A stretch of DNA of 64,000 nt from Streptomyces sp. NRRL WC-3605 (GTDB lineage Bacteria > Actinomycetota > Actinomycetes > Streptomycetales > Streptomycetaceae), in assembly GCF_001509795.1 (NCBI RefSeq), contig NZ_LLZN01000102.1, positions 110,151-174,150 on the forward strand, given 5' to 3'. The position numbers and the translations under genes were made by a program. Positions 41,246 through 48,718 of the stretch are shown piece after piece. The notes below the pieces were generated by a model. The model was not told the origin of the DNA. It did not search any database and worked only from the letters and a program-made list of their open reading frames with translations. Numbering within the stretch: position 1 is the first letter of the stretch; the number at the start of each line of letters is the position of its first letter.

Positions 41246-41485
41246 ATGCTGATGCCCCACCCGACGCTGCTGCGCCGGCTCGTCGACGAGTACGAGGCGC
41301 TCCTGGCGCGGACGGCCCCCGGCGAGGTCCACGGGCGGCGCGACGTGCGGGCCCAGGACCTGGCGTACACGCTGTGCGTGTCGACCGGGACCCGCGACGT
41401 GGGACACGCCCTGGAGAGGGCACGGCAGATGCTCGCGGCCTCGCTGGACGAGGTCCCGGCGCGCCGCACGGGGGCCGCCGTGTAG
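41246..41485 (+). CDS. DUF5133 domain protein
   Basis: 79 residues. The pattern MLMPHPTLLRRLVDEYEALLA... LAYTLCVSTGTRDV is typical of DUF5133, a small actinobacterial family of unknown function often near stress or sigma genes. ATG 41246 has CCAGGAGCGG upstream. It follows sigma factor B by 52 bases and may share its transcript. Confidence 0.83.
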   Translation: MLMPHPTLLRRLVDEYEALLARTAPGEVHGRRDVRAQDLAYTLCVSTGTRDVGHALERARQMLAASLDEVPARRTGAAV

Positions 41486-41527
41486 CGCGCCGGCACGGAC
41501 GGAACGGTCACGATGGAAGGGAACGAT

Positions 41528-41899
41528 GTGGGCACGGACGGAATCTGGTCCTACGCGCCCGGCAGCGGGCACCGGGAAGGGCTCGCGCTCACCGGGTTCA
41601 GGGTCGAGGCGACCGACGGGATCATCGGGCACGTCGACCGGCAGGCCGACGACACCGGCCCGCGCCATCTGATCGTCGACACGGGAGCCTGGGTGTTCGG
41701 CAGGAGCCTGGTCGTGCCTGCGGGCACGGTCACGGGCATCGACGAGCGGGCGCGGACCGTCACGGTGGCGTGCACGCGCGCCGAGGCGAAGGACGCGCCC
41801 CGGTTCGAGACGGACCGCGAGACCCGTGATCCCGGCTATCTGGCCGCCGTCGGCGCGTACTACGCGGCTCTGTCCCATGCGTCGCGGGCTTCGGGGTAG
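41528..41899 (+). CDS. PRC-barrel domain protein
   Basis: 123 residues with a PRC-barrel-like beta core (LTGFRVEATDGIIGHVDRQAD, RHLIVDTGAWVFGRSLVVPAGTVTGID, about 22-75). GTG 41528 is chosen because GGAAGGGAAC lies just upstream; ATG 41513 in the same frame is possible. PRC-barrel proteins are general beta-barrel adaptors; role here unknown but probably stress-related by context. Confidence 0.78.
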   Translation: MGTDGIWSYAPGSGHREGLALTGFRVEATDGIIGHVDRQADDTGPRHLIVDTGAWVFGRSLVVPAGTVTGIDERARTVTVACTRAEAKDAPRFETDRETRDPGYLAAVGAYYAALSHASRASG

Positions 41900-41963
41900 C
41901 AGGGTGGTCATGCACGGAGACGGGACCAGGGGCACGGGCCGAACGTGTCCGGAGGTCGGTGAC

Positions 41964-42050
41964 GTGACCACAGCCGCGGAGCGCCGGGTGCGCGCCCGGA
42001 AGGCCCGGCCGCCCGGGCGCGGGGCTCGCACCACGGGTGAGCGATCGTGA
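41964..42050 (+). CDS. Possible 28-residue leader peptide
   Basis: A GTG with GGAGG eight bases upstream opens a short Arg-rich frame whose TGA overlaps the GTG of the next gene (GTGA). This could be a translationally coupled leader peptide or a chance frame. No family. Confidence 0.25.
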   Translation: MTTAAERRVRARKARPPGRGARTTGERS

Positions 42051-42481
42051 GGCCGGCGGAGCACCGGCCGGCCGGGGACGGCGGCACGCTGCGTTTCCGG
42101 CCGGCCGAGATCGGCAGCGCGGCCTCGGCACGCGGCTTCGTGAAGTCGGTCGTCGAGGAGCACGCGCGCACCTCCCCGGTGGACGAGCGCGCCGTCATGG
42201 ATCTGATGCTGGTGGTGTCGGAGCTGGTCACCAACGCGATCCGGCACGGCGACGGCCTGGCCGGGTTCGAGGTGGCCGTGGAACCGGGAGGGCTGCGGCT
42301 GCATGTGCACGACTACAGCGACACCGTGCCGTCGGCCGCCTTCGGCCCGGGCACGCTGCCGCAGACGCACGAGGGCAGCGGATACGGCTGGCCGCTGATC
42401 ATCCGGCTGGCACGGGAGATCCGGATCGACCGCCGCCGTGAGGGAGGGAAGACGGTCAGCGTGCTGGCACCGCTCACGTGA
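42047..42481 (+). CDS. RsbW-like HATPase regulatory protein
   Basis: 144 residues, HATPase_c_2 type. N-box LMLVVSELVTNAIRHGDG (about 56-73) and the C-terminal EGSGYGWPLIIRLAREIRI are the ATP-binding signatures. Probably an anti-sigma factor or STAS kinase. GTG 42047 overlaps a short upstream frame. Confidence 0.83.
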   Translation: MRPAEHRPAGDGGTLRFRPAEIGSAASARGFVKSVVEEHARTSPVDERAVMDLMLVVSELVTNAIRHGDGLAGFEVAVEPGGLRLHVHDYSDTVPSAAFGPGTLPQTHEGSGYGWPLIIRLAREIRIDRRREGGKTVSVLAPLT

Positions 42482-42485
42482 CCGT

Positions 42486-42520
42486 CCGTCCCGCCGCCGG
42501 GCGGCCCTCCTTCGGGACGG
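42486..42520. terminator. 8-bp hairpin between convergent genes
   Basis: CCGTCCCG and CGGGACGG flank a 19-nt loop between two convergent HATPase genes. Plausible shared terminator. Confidence 0.4.
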
Positions 42521-42534
42521 TCACGCGGCCCGGC

Positions 42535-42975
42535 TCACCAGGGCAGAAAGGCGTGGACGTCCTTGCCGTCCTCGCGCACCACCACGCTGACCTGGTCGCA
42601 CAGCGTGTGGATGAGGTACCAGCCGATGCCCCCGCCCTTGCCCGTCCCGGGGTGGAAGGGGCGTGGCGCGGGGCGTGTGGTGCTGGTGTCGCCGAGCGTC
42701 ACATGGACACCGTCGAACGCCTTGCGCATGGTCAGCTCGATCGGCCCCGGCGCGTACTGGATCGCGTTCGAGACGAGCTCGCTCACCACCAGCAGGATGT
42801 CGTCCCGGTACTCCGGGGTCGCCGGCGGCGAGGCCCGCGCGAGCCTCTTCAGATACTCCTCCGCGCCCAGACGGGCACGCGTCACATCGCCGAACCCCCC
42901 GTCGAAGCGGGCCCCCCACTCCTGTGTCTGTTCCATCGACGGCTTCTTGCCGCCGTCCTGCGATTCGGTCGCCAT
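42535..42975 (-). CDS. RsbW-like HATPase regulatory protein
   Basis: 146 residues. HATPase N-box ILLVVSELVSNAIQYAPG (about 58-75), and GGIGWYLIHTLCDQVSV as G2-like motif. ATG 42975 is preceded by GAAGAAGG. With the plus-strand neighbour and the protein at 38547 it makes three stand-alone HATPase antagonists in 4.5 kb, besides RsbT and the fusion. Confidence 0.83.
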   Translation of the reverse strand: MATESQDGGKKPSMEQTQEWGARFDGGFGDVTRARLGAEEYLKRLARASPPATPEYRDDILLVVSELVSNAIQYAPGPIELTMRKAFDGVHVTLGDTSTTRPAPRPFHPGTGKGGGIGWYLIHTLCDQVSVVVREDGKDVHAFLPW

Positions 42976-43159
42976 CACACCTTCTTCGGCCCCGTCCGCC
43001 GTTTCGGCCGCGGTGACTTGTCCTTGCTGCTTCCTCCGCTGCTGGTTCCCAACGAGAGCGCGGATACGCGTCCCGAACCAGGTGCAGCCTGCCAGGTTCC
43101 CCGGCGGCGGGGTGCTCACACAGGACACCGAGTGCCATCAGCGGGCAACTCGGGCGCCA

Positions 43160-44809
43160 CTACTCCGGCGGGACGGCCTCGCCCACGGTGTAGACGTCCT
43201 TGACCTTCACCTCGGTGACGGCGCGCCCCTCGGGGAACACCGCGCGCCAGTCCCCGATCACGTGCAGCTCGTCGGTGCCCATGGCGCGGACGACCATCAG
43301 GCCCTCGTCGTAGGCGCGGTGCGCCTTCCACCACAGGTTCACGAAGGCCTGGGAGCGGATCAGGTGCATCCAGTCGGTGCGGTACAGCTCCCGGTTGTAG
43401 TTCGACTCCCCCATCGTGGAGACGAACTTCGAGTACATCGCCTTCACGTACTCCAGCGTGACCTCGTCGCCCTCGGCGATCGCCCGGTCCCGGGCGTCCT
43501 TCAGCAGGACCCGGAACTTCTCCAGCAGGTTCTCGGTGGCACCGGAGGTCCACGACTCGTGGATCACGGGCGGGTCGCACAGGCCGTACCGGGGCCCGGA
43601 GAGCCGCTGCAGCAGGCGCAGCGTCGGCTCGGTCACCCACAGGGGGCCGGGTTCGTCGCGGTTGCCGATCGGGTTGGGCAGACAGGCGTCGTGTTCCCAC
43701 TCGGGCGGGGTGACGAGGTGCACGCCGGCGCGGCGCCGGTCGTGGTGGTCGCCGGTGGAGTGTTCGAGCCGGCCGATCGGCAGATGGGTCTTGAGGGCGG
43801 ACAGATAGGCGCCGTTGACGTCGAGCGCGGTCACCTGGTGCTCGCCGGGCGGAAGCGTGGGCCGGCTCCACTTGGGCCGGGCCTCCCAGATCTCGTCGGC
43901 GCCGCGGGCGGTGGGCTTGCGCAGGACGTCGGGCAGCCAGGGGTGGGCGACGACGTCGTACCGGCCGCCCTTGCGGGTCTGGTCCAGCAGCGCCATGGCG
44001 TCCGGGATGGCCCGTCTGACCAGGGCGGCGGTGGCGGCCTCGACGTCACCGGAGTGCTGGTCGAGGGCGGCCGCCACGGCGGCGGCGATCGGGTCGGGGG
44101 GCTCGGCCGTACGCAGCCGCCGTCCGGCCGGTACGACCTTCTGGGGGCGTGGGGCGGTGGCGGGCGCGGGGCCGGGCTCCTCACGCGGAGCGGTCTCGGC
44201 GGGGACCGGGGGGTGCTCGGCGTCCGTGCCGCACTCGGCGGGGTCGAGGTGCTGCGGGAAGCCCTCCACCTGGTGCCGGGCGGGCCGGCCGCACAGGACG
44301 CAGGGCTGCGGGACGGCCAGTTCGTCACCGTCGCCGGGGCCGCTCGCGGTGGCGGAGAGCGCCGGGGTGGGAGCGGGGGCCGGCTCGGGCCGGGAGTCGG
44401 CGGCCGGGGGCGTTGAGCCGGCGGCCGAAGGTGCGGGCTCGGCGGCAAGAGGCGTGGGGTCGACGGCCTGAGGCGTGGGCTCGGCGGCCGAAGGTGTGGG
44501 GTCGGCGGCAGGAGGAGTGGGGTCGGCAGCCTGGGGCGTGGGCTCGGCGGCCTGAGGCGTGGGGGCGGCGGACAGTTTCGTGCGGGCGCCTTCCAGGAAG
44601 TAGGCGTACTTCTCCCGGACCTCGCCGCTCGGGTCCCGGCCGGACTCCCAGCCGGCGATCGTGGACGGTCCGACGCCGAGGGCCTGCGCCAGCTGGGGCC
44701 GGGACAGGCCCAGTTCCTCCCGCAGGGTGCGGCGCTCCGGCACCGGCGGCAGCGGGACCTCTTTCCTGGCCCCGGCGAGCAGGGCGTCGATCGCGTCGAA
44801 GCCGGTCAC
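43160..44809 (-). CDS. Tap-like protein: XRE HTH plus PolB-like palm domain
   Basis: 549 residues. An XRE helix-turn-helix (about 26-72: LREELGLSRPQLAQALGV, TIAGWESGRDP) is followed by eight Pro/Ala heptads (83-138), a Cys-x2-Cys segment (C170, C173), and a C-terminal domain resembling a family B polymerase palm. Motif A-like LDVNGAYLSA (Asp 330), motif B-like EYVKAMYSKFVSTMGE (Lys 456) and motif C-like MGTDELHV (about 510-517) appear in order. The layout recalls Streptomyces telomere-associated protein Tap, which binds telomeres and recruits terminal protein. Polymerase activity is doubtful because motif C lacks DTD. GTG start overlaps the XRE gene stop. Confidence 0.72.
   Translation of the reverse strand: MTGFDAIDALLAGARKEVPLPPVPERRTLREELGLSRPQLAQALGVGPSTIAGWESGRDPSGEVREKYAYFLEGARTKLSAAPTPQAAEPTPQAADPTPPAADPTPSAAEPTPQAVDPTPLAAEPAPSAAGSTPPAADSRPEPAPAPTPALSATASGPGDGDELAVPQPCVLCGRPARHQVEGFPQHLDPAECGTDAEHPPVPAETAPREEPGPAPATAPRPQKVVPAGRRLRTAEPPDPIAAAVAAALDQHSGDVEAATAALVRRAIPDAMALLDQTRKGGRYDVVAHPWLPDVLRKPTARGADEIWEARPKWSRPTLPPGEHQVTALDVNGAYLSALKTHLPIGRLEHSTGDHHDRRRAGVHLVTPPEWEHDACLPNPIGNRDEPGPLWVTEPTLRLLQRLSGPRYGLCDPPVIHESWTSGATENLLEKFRVLLKDARDRAIAEGDEVTLEYVKAMYSKFVSTMGESNYNRELYRTDWMHLIRSQAFVNLWWKAHRAYDEGLMVVRAMGTDELHVIGDWRAVFPEGRAVTEVKVKDVYTVGEAVPPE
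44396..44563 (-). repeat. Eight 21-bp in-frame repeats
   Basis: Imperfect 21-base units encoding TPxAA[DE]P-type heptads between the HTH and C-terminal domains of the Tap-like protein. Likely a flexible linker that can vary in length without breaking the frame. Confidence 0.75.
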
Positions 44810-45117
44810 CGGGCCACCCCGTCCGGTACGTCCGCGCGGGCGGCGGCGGCCGGGCGGGCCGGCCGGCGGCGGCGCTCGGCGGGGAGGGCCTCGGTGGCGC
44901 GGGTCGGGCCGGCGAGGAGGTCGAGCACGTCGATGCCGTAGTGCGCGGCGACGACGTCGCAGTCGGCCAGGCTCCAGACGGCCCCGCCGGACTGACGCCG
45001 GCTCACCTGCGCCTGGCTGACACCGAGTGCCGCCGCGAGGGCGGTCTGCGACTCACCGGTGGCGTGCAGGAGCGCGGCGACCGCCGCCCGCGCCCGCTCG
45101 TCGAGACCCATACGCAT
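44806..45117 (-). CDS. XRE-type helix-turn-helix protein coupled to the Tap-like gene
   Basis: 103 residues. Helix-turn-helix at about 18-62 (GESQTALAAALGVSQAQVSRRQSGG, LADCDVVAAHYGIDVLDLL), followed by a basic, Ala/Arg-rich tail. ATG 45117 or 45111; neither has a strong ribosome-binding site. Its TGA overlaps the Tap-like GTG (GTGA). An inverted repeat lies 33 bases upstream. Likely autoregulator or DNA-binding partner. Confidence 0.8.
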   Translation of the reverse strand: MRMGLDERARAAVAALLHATGESQTALAAALGVSQAQVSRRQSGGAVWSLADCDVVAAHYGIDVLDLLAGPTRATEALPAERRRRPARPAAAARADVPDGVAR

Positions 45118-45149
45118 GGGGGCGACTCTAGCGCGGGCCGCTCATGCCT

Positions 45150-45166
45150 CATGCGTACGGCGCATG
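45150..45166. promoter_or_regulatory. CATGCG/CGCATG inverted repeat
   Basis: CATGCG-TACGG-CGCATG lies in the divergent gap between the XRE gene and the HTH-TOBE gene. A related CATACGCATG occurs at the XRE start codon. Candidate XRE operator. Confidence 0.4.
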
Positions 45167-45227
45167 CCGGCCGCGGTCCGCCCGGTCCGGCGGCGGCACA
45201 CCCCGGTGGCTGACCTATCTTGGCGCC

Positions 45228-45623
45228 ATGCAGGCATACACGATCGGCCAGGCGGCGCGACTGCTGGGCGTCAGTCCGGACACGGCCCGGCGCTGGGCGG
45301 ACGCGGGCAGAGTGGCCACCCATCGCGACGAGAGCGGCCGGCGCCTCATCGACGGCCGGGACCTCGCCGCGTTCTCCGTGGACCTCGCCCGCAGCGGTAC
45401 GGGCGAGGAGGCACCCTCCTCCACCTCGGTGCGCAACGCCTTCCCCGGGATCGTCACCGCGATCAAGCTGGGGGACGTGGCGGCCCAGGTGGAGATCCAG
45501 GCCGGACCGCACCGGCTGGTGTCGCTCCTGACCCGGGAGGCCGTGGAGGAGCTGGGTCTGGAAGTGGGCATGGAGGCCACGGCACGCGTGAAGTCGACGA
45601 ATGTCCATGTCGACCGCACCTGA
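45228..45623 (+). CDS. HTH-TOBE molybdate-responsive protein
   Basis: 131 residues. A MerR/excisionase-like helix-turn-helix (YTIGQAARLLGVSPDTARRWADAGRV, about 3-28) is joined to a mop/TOBE domain (about 62-130: VRNAFPGIVTAIKLGDVAAQVEI, VKSTNVHVDR) that binds molybdate or tungstate. It is the ModE-like regulator or Mo-binding protein of the adjacent modBC genes. ATG 45228 lacks a clear ribosome-binding site; a TATCTT box just upstream suggests a near-leaderless message. Confidence 0.87.
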   Translation: MQAYTIGQAARLLGVSPDTARRWADAGRVATHRDESGRRLIDGRDLAAFSVDLARSGTGEEAPSSTSVRNAFPGIVTAIKLGDVAAQVEIQAGPHRLVSLLTREAVEELGLEVGMEATARVKSTNVHVDRT

Positions 45624-45651
45624 GCGGCCCGGCGGTTCCGTACGAACGCAC

Positions 45652-45714
45652 ATGCGAGGTCGCTGAGCCGGGATGCCAGCTCGTGCGAAGCGACAGGGCT
45701 CCTGTCCCTCGCAT
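45652..45714 (+). promoter_or_regulatory. Structured element upstream of modB
   Basis: ATGCGAGG (45652-45659) pairs with CCTCGCAT (45707-45714). Inside, TCGCT/AGCGA, GAGC/GCTC and ACAGG/CCTGT can form helices, giving a branched fold. A TATCAT box follows at 45724-45729, so it may act as DNA (operator) or as the 3' end of the upstream transcript rather than as a leader RNA. Confidence 0.45.
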
Positions 45715-45783
45715 CTGCGTCAGTATCATCGGCGTACGCGTGCGTGATCCGGAAGCGCGCCCGAGGGAGTGGAGGAGGCCGAC

Positions 45784-46617
45784 GTGGAGAAGGACGCCGC
45801 CGCTCCCCGCGCCACCGCCCGGCGGAGCCGCCCGCTGAGCCGTGGGGCTCCGCCGGCGCTGCTCGTCCCGGCGTTGATCGGGGTGGCTTTCCTCGTCCTG
45901 CCGCTGGCCGCCCTGCTCGTCCGGGCGCCCTGGCGGAGCATGCCCGAGCTGCTGACCAGCACCGAGGTGTGGCAGGCGCTGCGCCTGTCCCTGGTCTGCG
46001 CGACGGCCGCGACCGCGGTGAGCCTGGTCGTGGGCGTGCCGCTGGCCTGGCTGCTGGCGCGGGTCGAGTTCCCGGGGCGGCGGCTGGTGCGGGCCCTGGT
46101 CACCCTGCCGCTGGTGCTGCCGCCCGTGGTCGGCGGTGTGGCCCTGCTGATGGCGCTGGGCCGCAACGGTGTGGTGGGGCGTCTGCTCGACGACTGGTTC
46201 GGGGTGACGCTGCCGTTCACCACGGCGGGGGTGGTGGTGGCCGAGGCGTTCGTGGCGATGCCGTTCCTCGTGATCAGCGTGGAGGGCACCCTGCGGGCCG
46301 CCGACCCGCGCTACGAGGAGGCGGCCGCCACCCTGGGCGCCTCCCGGTTCACCGCGTTCCGCCGGGTCACGCTGCCGCTGGTCGCGCCCGGGATCGCGGC
46401 CGGCGCCGTGCTCGCGTGGGCGCGGGCGCTCGGCGAGTTCGGGGCGACCATCACCTTCGCCGGCAACTTCCCCGGCCGGACCCAGACCATGCCGCTCGCC
46501 GTGTACCTGGCCCTGCAGAACGACCCGGAGGCCGCGATCGCCCTCAGCCTGGTCCTGCTCGCCGTGTCGGTCGCGGTGCTCGCGGGGCTGCGTGACCGCT
46601 GGATGACGGCCTCATGA
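45784..46617 (+). CDS. modB: Molybdate ABC transporter permease
   Basis: 277 residues with six membrane spans. Typical ModB features are LPLVLPPVVGGVALLMALGRNG and the EAA loop EEAAATLGASRFTAFRRVTLPL, with ARALGEFGATITFAGN near the end. GTG 45784 follows GTGGAGGAGG, which decides the start over 45769. The TGA overlaps the modC ATG. No ModA binding protein is in the window. Confidence 0.9.
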   Translation: MEKDAAAPRATARRSRPLSRGAPPALLVPALIGVAFLVLPLAALLVRAPWRSMPELLTSTEVWQALRLSLVCATAATAVSLVVGVPLAWLLARVEFPGRRLVRALVTLPLVLPPVVGGVALLMALGRNGVVGRLLDDWFGVTLPFTTAGVVVAEAFVAMPFLVISVEGTLRAADPRYEEAAATLGASRFTAFRRVTLPLVAPGIAAGAVLAWARALGEFGATITFAGNFPGRTQTMPLAVYLALQNDPEAAIALSLVLLAVSVAVLAGLRDRWMTAS

Positions 46618-47744
46618 CCGGCCCGGGCCACGAGATGACCGGGACGGGTCACGGGACGACCGGCACCGGCCACGGGACGACCGGGACCGGGTCCTCGCGC
46701 GGCGGCGAGGGCCTGGACGCCCGTCTGGTCGTGGAGCGGGACGCCTTCCGCCTCGACGTGGCGCTGCGCGCCGCTCCCGGTGACGTGGTCGCGCTCCTCG
46801 GCCCGAACGGGGCCGGCAAGACGACGGCCCTGCGCGCCCTGGCCGGGCTGGTCCCCCTGTCCGCCGGGCATCTGCTCCTGGACGGCGCCGACCTCGCCCG
46901 TACGCCGCCCGAGGCGCGCCCGGTCGGGGTCGTCTTCCAGGACTATCTGCTCTTCCCCCATCTGTCCGCGCTGGACAACGTGGCGTTCGGGCCGCGCTGC
47001 CAGAAGGTCCCCAAGGCCGCCGCCCGTGCGCAGGCCGCCGACTGGCTCGAGCGGATGGGGCTCGCCGCGCACGCCGCGAGCAGGCCCCGCCGGCTGTCCG
47101 GCGGGCAGGCCCAGCGGGTCGCGCTCGCCCGCGCCCTGGCGACCCGTCCGCGGCTGCTCCTCCTCGACGAGCCGCTCGCCGCGCTCGACGCCCGCACCCG
47201 GCTCGACGTACGGGCGCGGCTGCGCCGCCACCTGGCGGACTTCGAGGCGGTCGCGGTCCTGGTCACCCACGATCCGCTGGACGCGATGGTGCTGGCCGAC
47301 CACCTCGTCGTCATCGAGGACGGACGCGTCGTCCAGGAGGGCGGCCCGGCCGACATCGCGCGGCATCCGCGCAGCGACTACATCGCCCGGCTGGTGGGCC
47401 TGAACCTGTACAGGGGCGAGGCGGACGGGCATGCGGTCCGGGTCGACGGCGGGCCGGTGGTGACGACCACCGAGGAGCTGACCGGCCCGGTCTTCGTCGC
47501 CTTCCCGCCCGGCGCGGTGACCCTGCACCGGGAACGGCCGACCGGTTCGAGCGCCCGCAATCTGTGGCGCTGCGAGGTGGCCGGTCTGGAGACGCACGGC
47601 GACCAGATCCGCGCGGCGCTCTCGGGTGAACTCCCGCTGGCCGCCGACCTGACGACGATCGCCGCCGCCGAACTGGACCTGCGGCCCGGCGCGACGGTCT
47701 GGGCGACGGTCAAGGCGGCCCAGACCCACGCCTACCCGGCCTGA
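46614..47744 (+). CDS. modC: Molybdate ABC transporter ATPase
   Basis: 376 residues. Walker A GPNGAGKTT (about 63-71), Q-loop VVFQDYLLFPHL, signature LSGGQAQR (about 161-168), Walker B LLLLDEPLAALDA, switch His VLVTHDPLDA, and a C-terminal TOBE-like domain. The first 28 residues are an odd Gly/Thr/His repeat (TGTGHGT units) encoded by near-repeat DNA, not usual in ModC; a start further in is possible. ATG overlaps the modB stop. Confidence 0.9.
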   Translation: MTGPGHEMTGTGHGTTGTGHGTTGTGSSRGGEGLDARLVVERDAFRLDVALRAAPGDVVALLGPNGAGKTTALRALAGLVPLSAGHLLLDGADLARTPPEARPVGVVFQDYLLFPHLSALDNVAFGPRCQKVPKAAARAQAADWLERMGLAAHAASRPRRLSGGQAQRVALARALATRPRLLLLDEPLAALDARTRLDVRARLRRHLADFEAVAVLVTHDPLDAMVLADHLVVIEDGRVVQEGGPADIARHPRSDYIARLVGLNLYRGEADGHAVRVDGGPVVTTTEELTGPVFVAFPPGAVTLHRERPTGSSARNLWRCEVAGLETHGDQIRAALSGELPLAADLTTIAAAELDLRPGATVWATVKAAQTHAYPA

Positions 47745-47900
47745 GGCCCGCCGGTTCCCCCGTCTCCGGCCGGACCGGCGTCGGGCTCCGGGGACGGCCT
47801 GCGGGCCGTGTCCGTACGGGAGTTGCTGCCCGCCACCCGCGTCCGGGCGGACCACCGGCTCGACGCCGGCCGGCCGGTGGCGCTCTGGCATGCTGGGCGT

Positions 47901-48662
47901 GTGTTCGAGCCGTCGCCGGTCTCCCCGGACGCCCCCGCCCGTGTCCGCATTCCGCTGCTCACCCAGCAGTGGCTCGATCTCGCCTTCCTGCACTGGGCGG
48001 TCGAGCCCGGAGCCGTCGCCGGGCTGCTGCCGCGCGGCACCGCCCCCGACACGCACGACGGGGCGACCTACGTCGGTCTGGTCGCCTTCCGGATGCACCG
48101 GGTCGGCTGGCTCGGGCTGCCCGGGGTGCCGTATCTGGGGACGTTCCCGGAGACCAACGTGCGGCTGTACTCGGTGGACGCACATGGCCGGCGCGGGGTG
48201 GTGTTCCGCTCCATGGACGCCTCCCGGCTGATCCCGGTCGTGATGGGCCGTCTGGGCTTCCGACTGCCGTATGTGTGGGCGCGGATGTCCGTGCGGCGGG
48301 TCGGCGACACCGTCACGTACACCAGCTCGCGCAGGTGGCCGGGACCGCGCGGGGCGTCCAGCCGGCTCACCGTGCGCATCGGGGACCGGATCGCGGAGCC
48401 GACGGGGCTGGAGCACTTCCTGACGGCTCGTTGGGGCATGCACAACGCCTTCTTCGGCGCGTCCGGACCGTCGGCGTACCTGCCGAACGACCATCCGCGC
48501 TGGCCGCTGCACCGTGCCGAGGTGCTCACCTGCGAGGAGGACCTGATCACGGCGGCCGGTCTGCCCGCACCCGCGGGGGACCCGGTCAGTGTGCTCTACT
48601 CCCCCGGTGTGCCGGTCAGGCTGGGACGTCCGGCGCGCCCGGCGGGTCTGCCCACCCCCTGA
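47901..48662 (+). CDS. DUF2071 (YqjF-like) protein
   Basis: 253 residues. The family start LLTQQWLDLAFLHWAVEPG (about 18-36), the centre GLVAFRMHRVGWLGLPGVPYLGTFPETNVR and the C-terminal LTARWGMHNAFFG are typical of DUF2071. GTG 47901 gives the usual family length; a longer frame from 47808 exists. Structure-related to acetoacetate decarboxylase-like folds; function unknown. A strong terminator follows. Confidence 0.85.
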   Translation: MFEPSPVSPDAPARVRIPLLTQQWLDLAFLHWAVEPGAVAGLLPRGTAPDTHDGATYVGLVAFRMHRVGWLGLPGVPYLGTFPETNVRLYSVDAHGRRGVVFRSMDASRLIPVVMGRLGFRLPYVWARMSVRRVGDTVTYTSSRRWPGPRGASSRLTVRIGDRIAEPTGLEHFLTARWGMHNAFFGASGPSAYLPNDHPRWPLHRAEVLTCEEDLITAAGLPAPAGDPVSVLYSPGVPVRLGRPARPAGLPTP

Positions 48663-48666
48663 CGCC

Positions 48667-48703
48667 GAAGGGCCCGGACCGGTGTTCCCGGTCCGGGCCC
48701 TTC
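48667..48703. terminator. 16-bp perfect hairpin between convergent genes
   Basis: GAAGGGCCCGGACCGG and CCGGTCCGGGCCCTTC around a 5-nt loop, 5 bases past the DUF2071 stop and 16 bases from the DUF1996 stop. With the short A/T ends it should act in both directions. Confidence 0.9.
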
Positions 48704-48718
48704 AGCTGTGCGTCGGCG

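Noticed and set aside
41910..42050. A 46-codon frame starting ATG 41910
   Set aside because: No ribosome-binding site at this ATG and compositionally biased; only the internal GTG at 41964 has a good site, so just the short leader peptide is listed, at low confidence.
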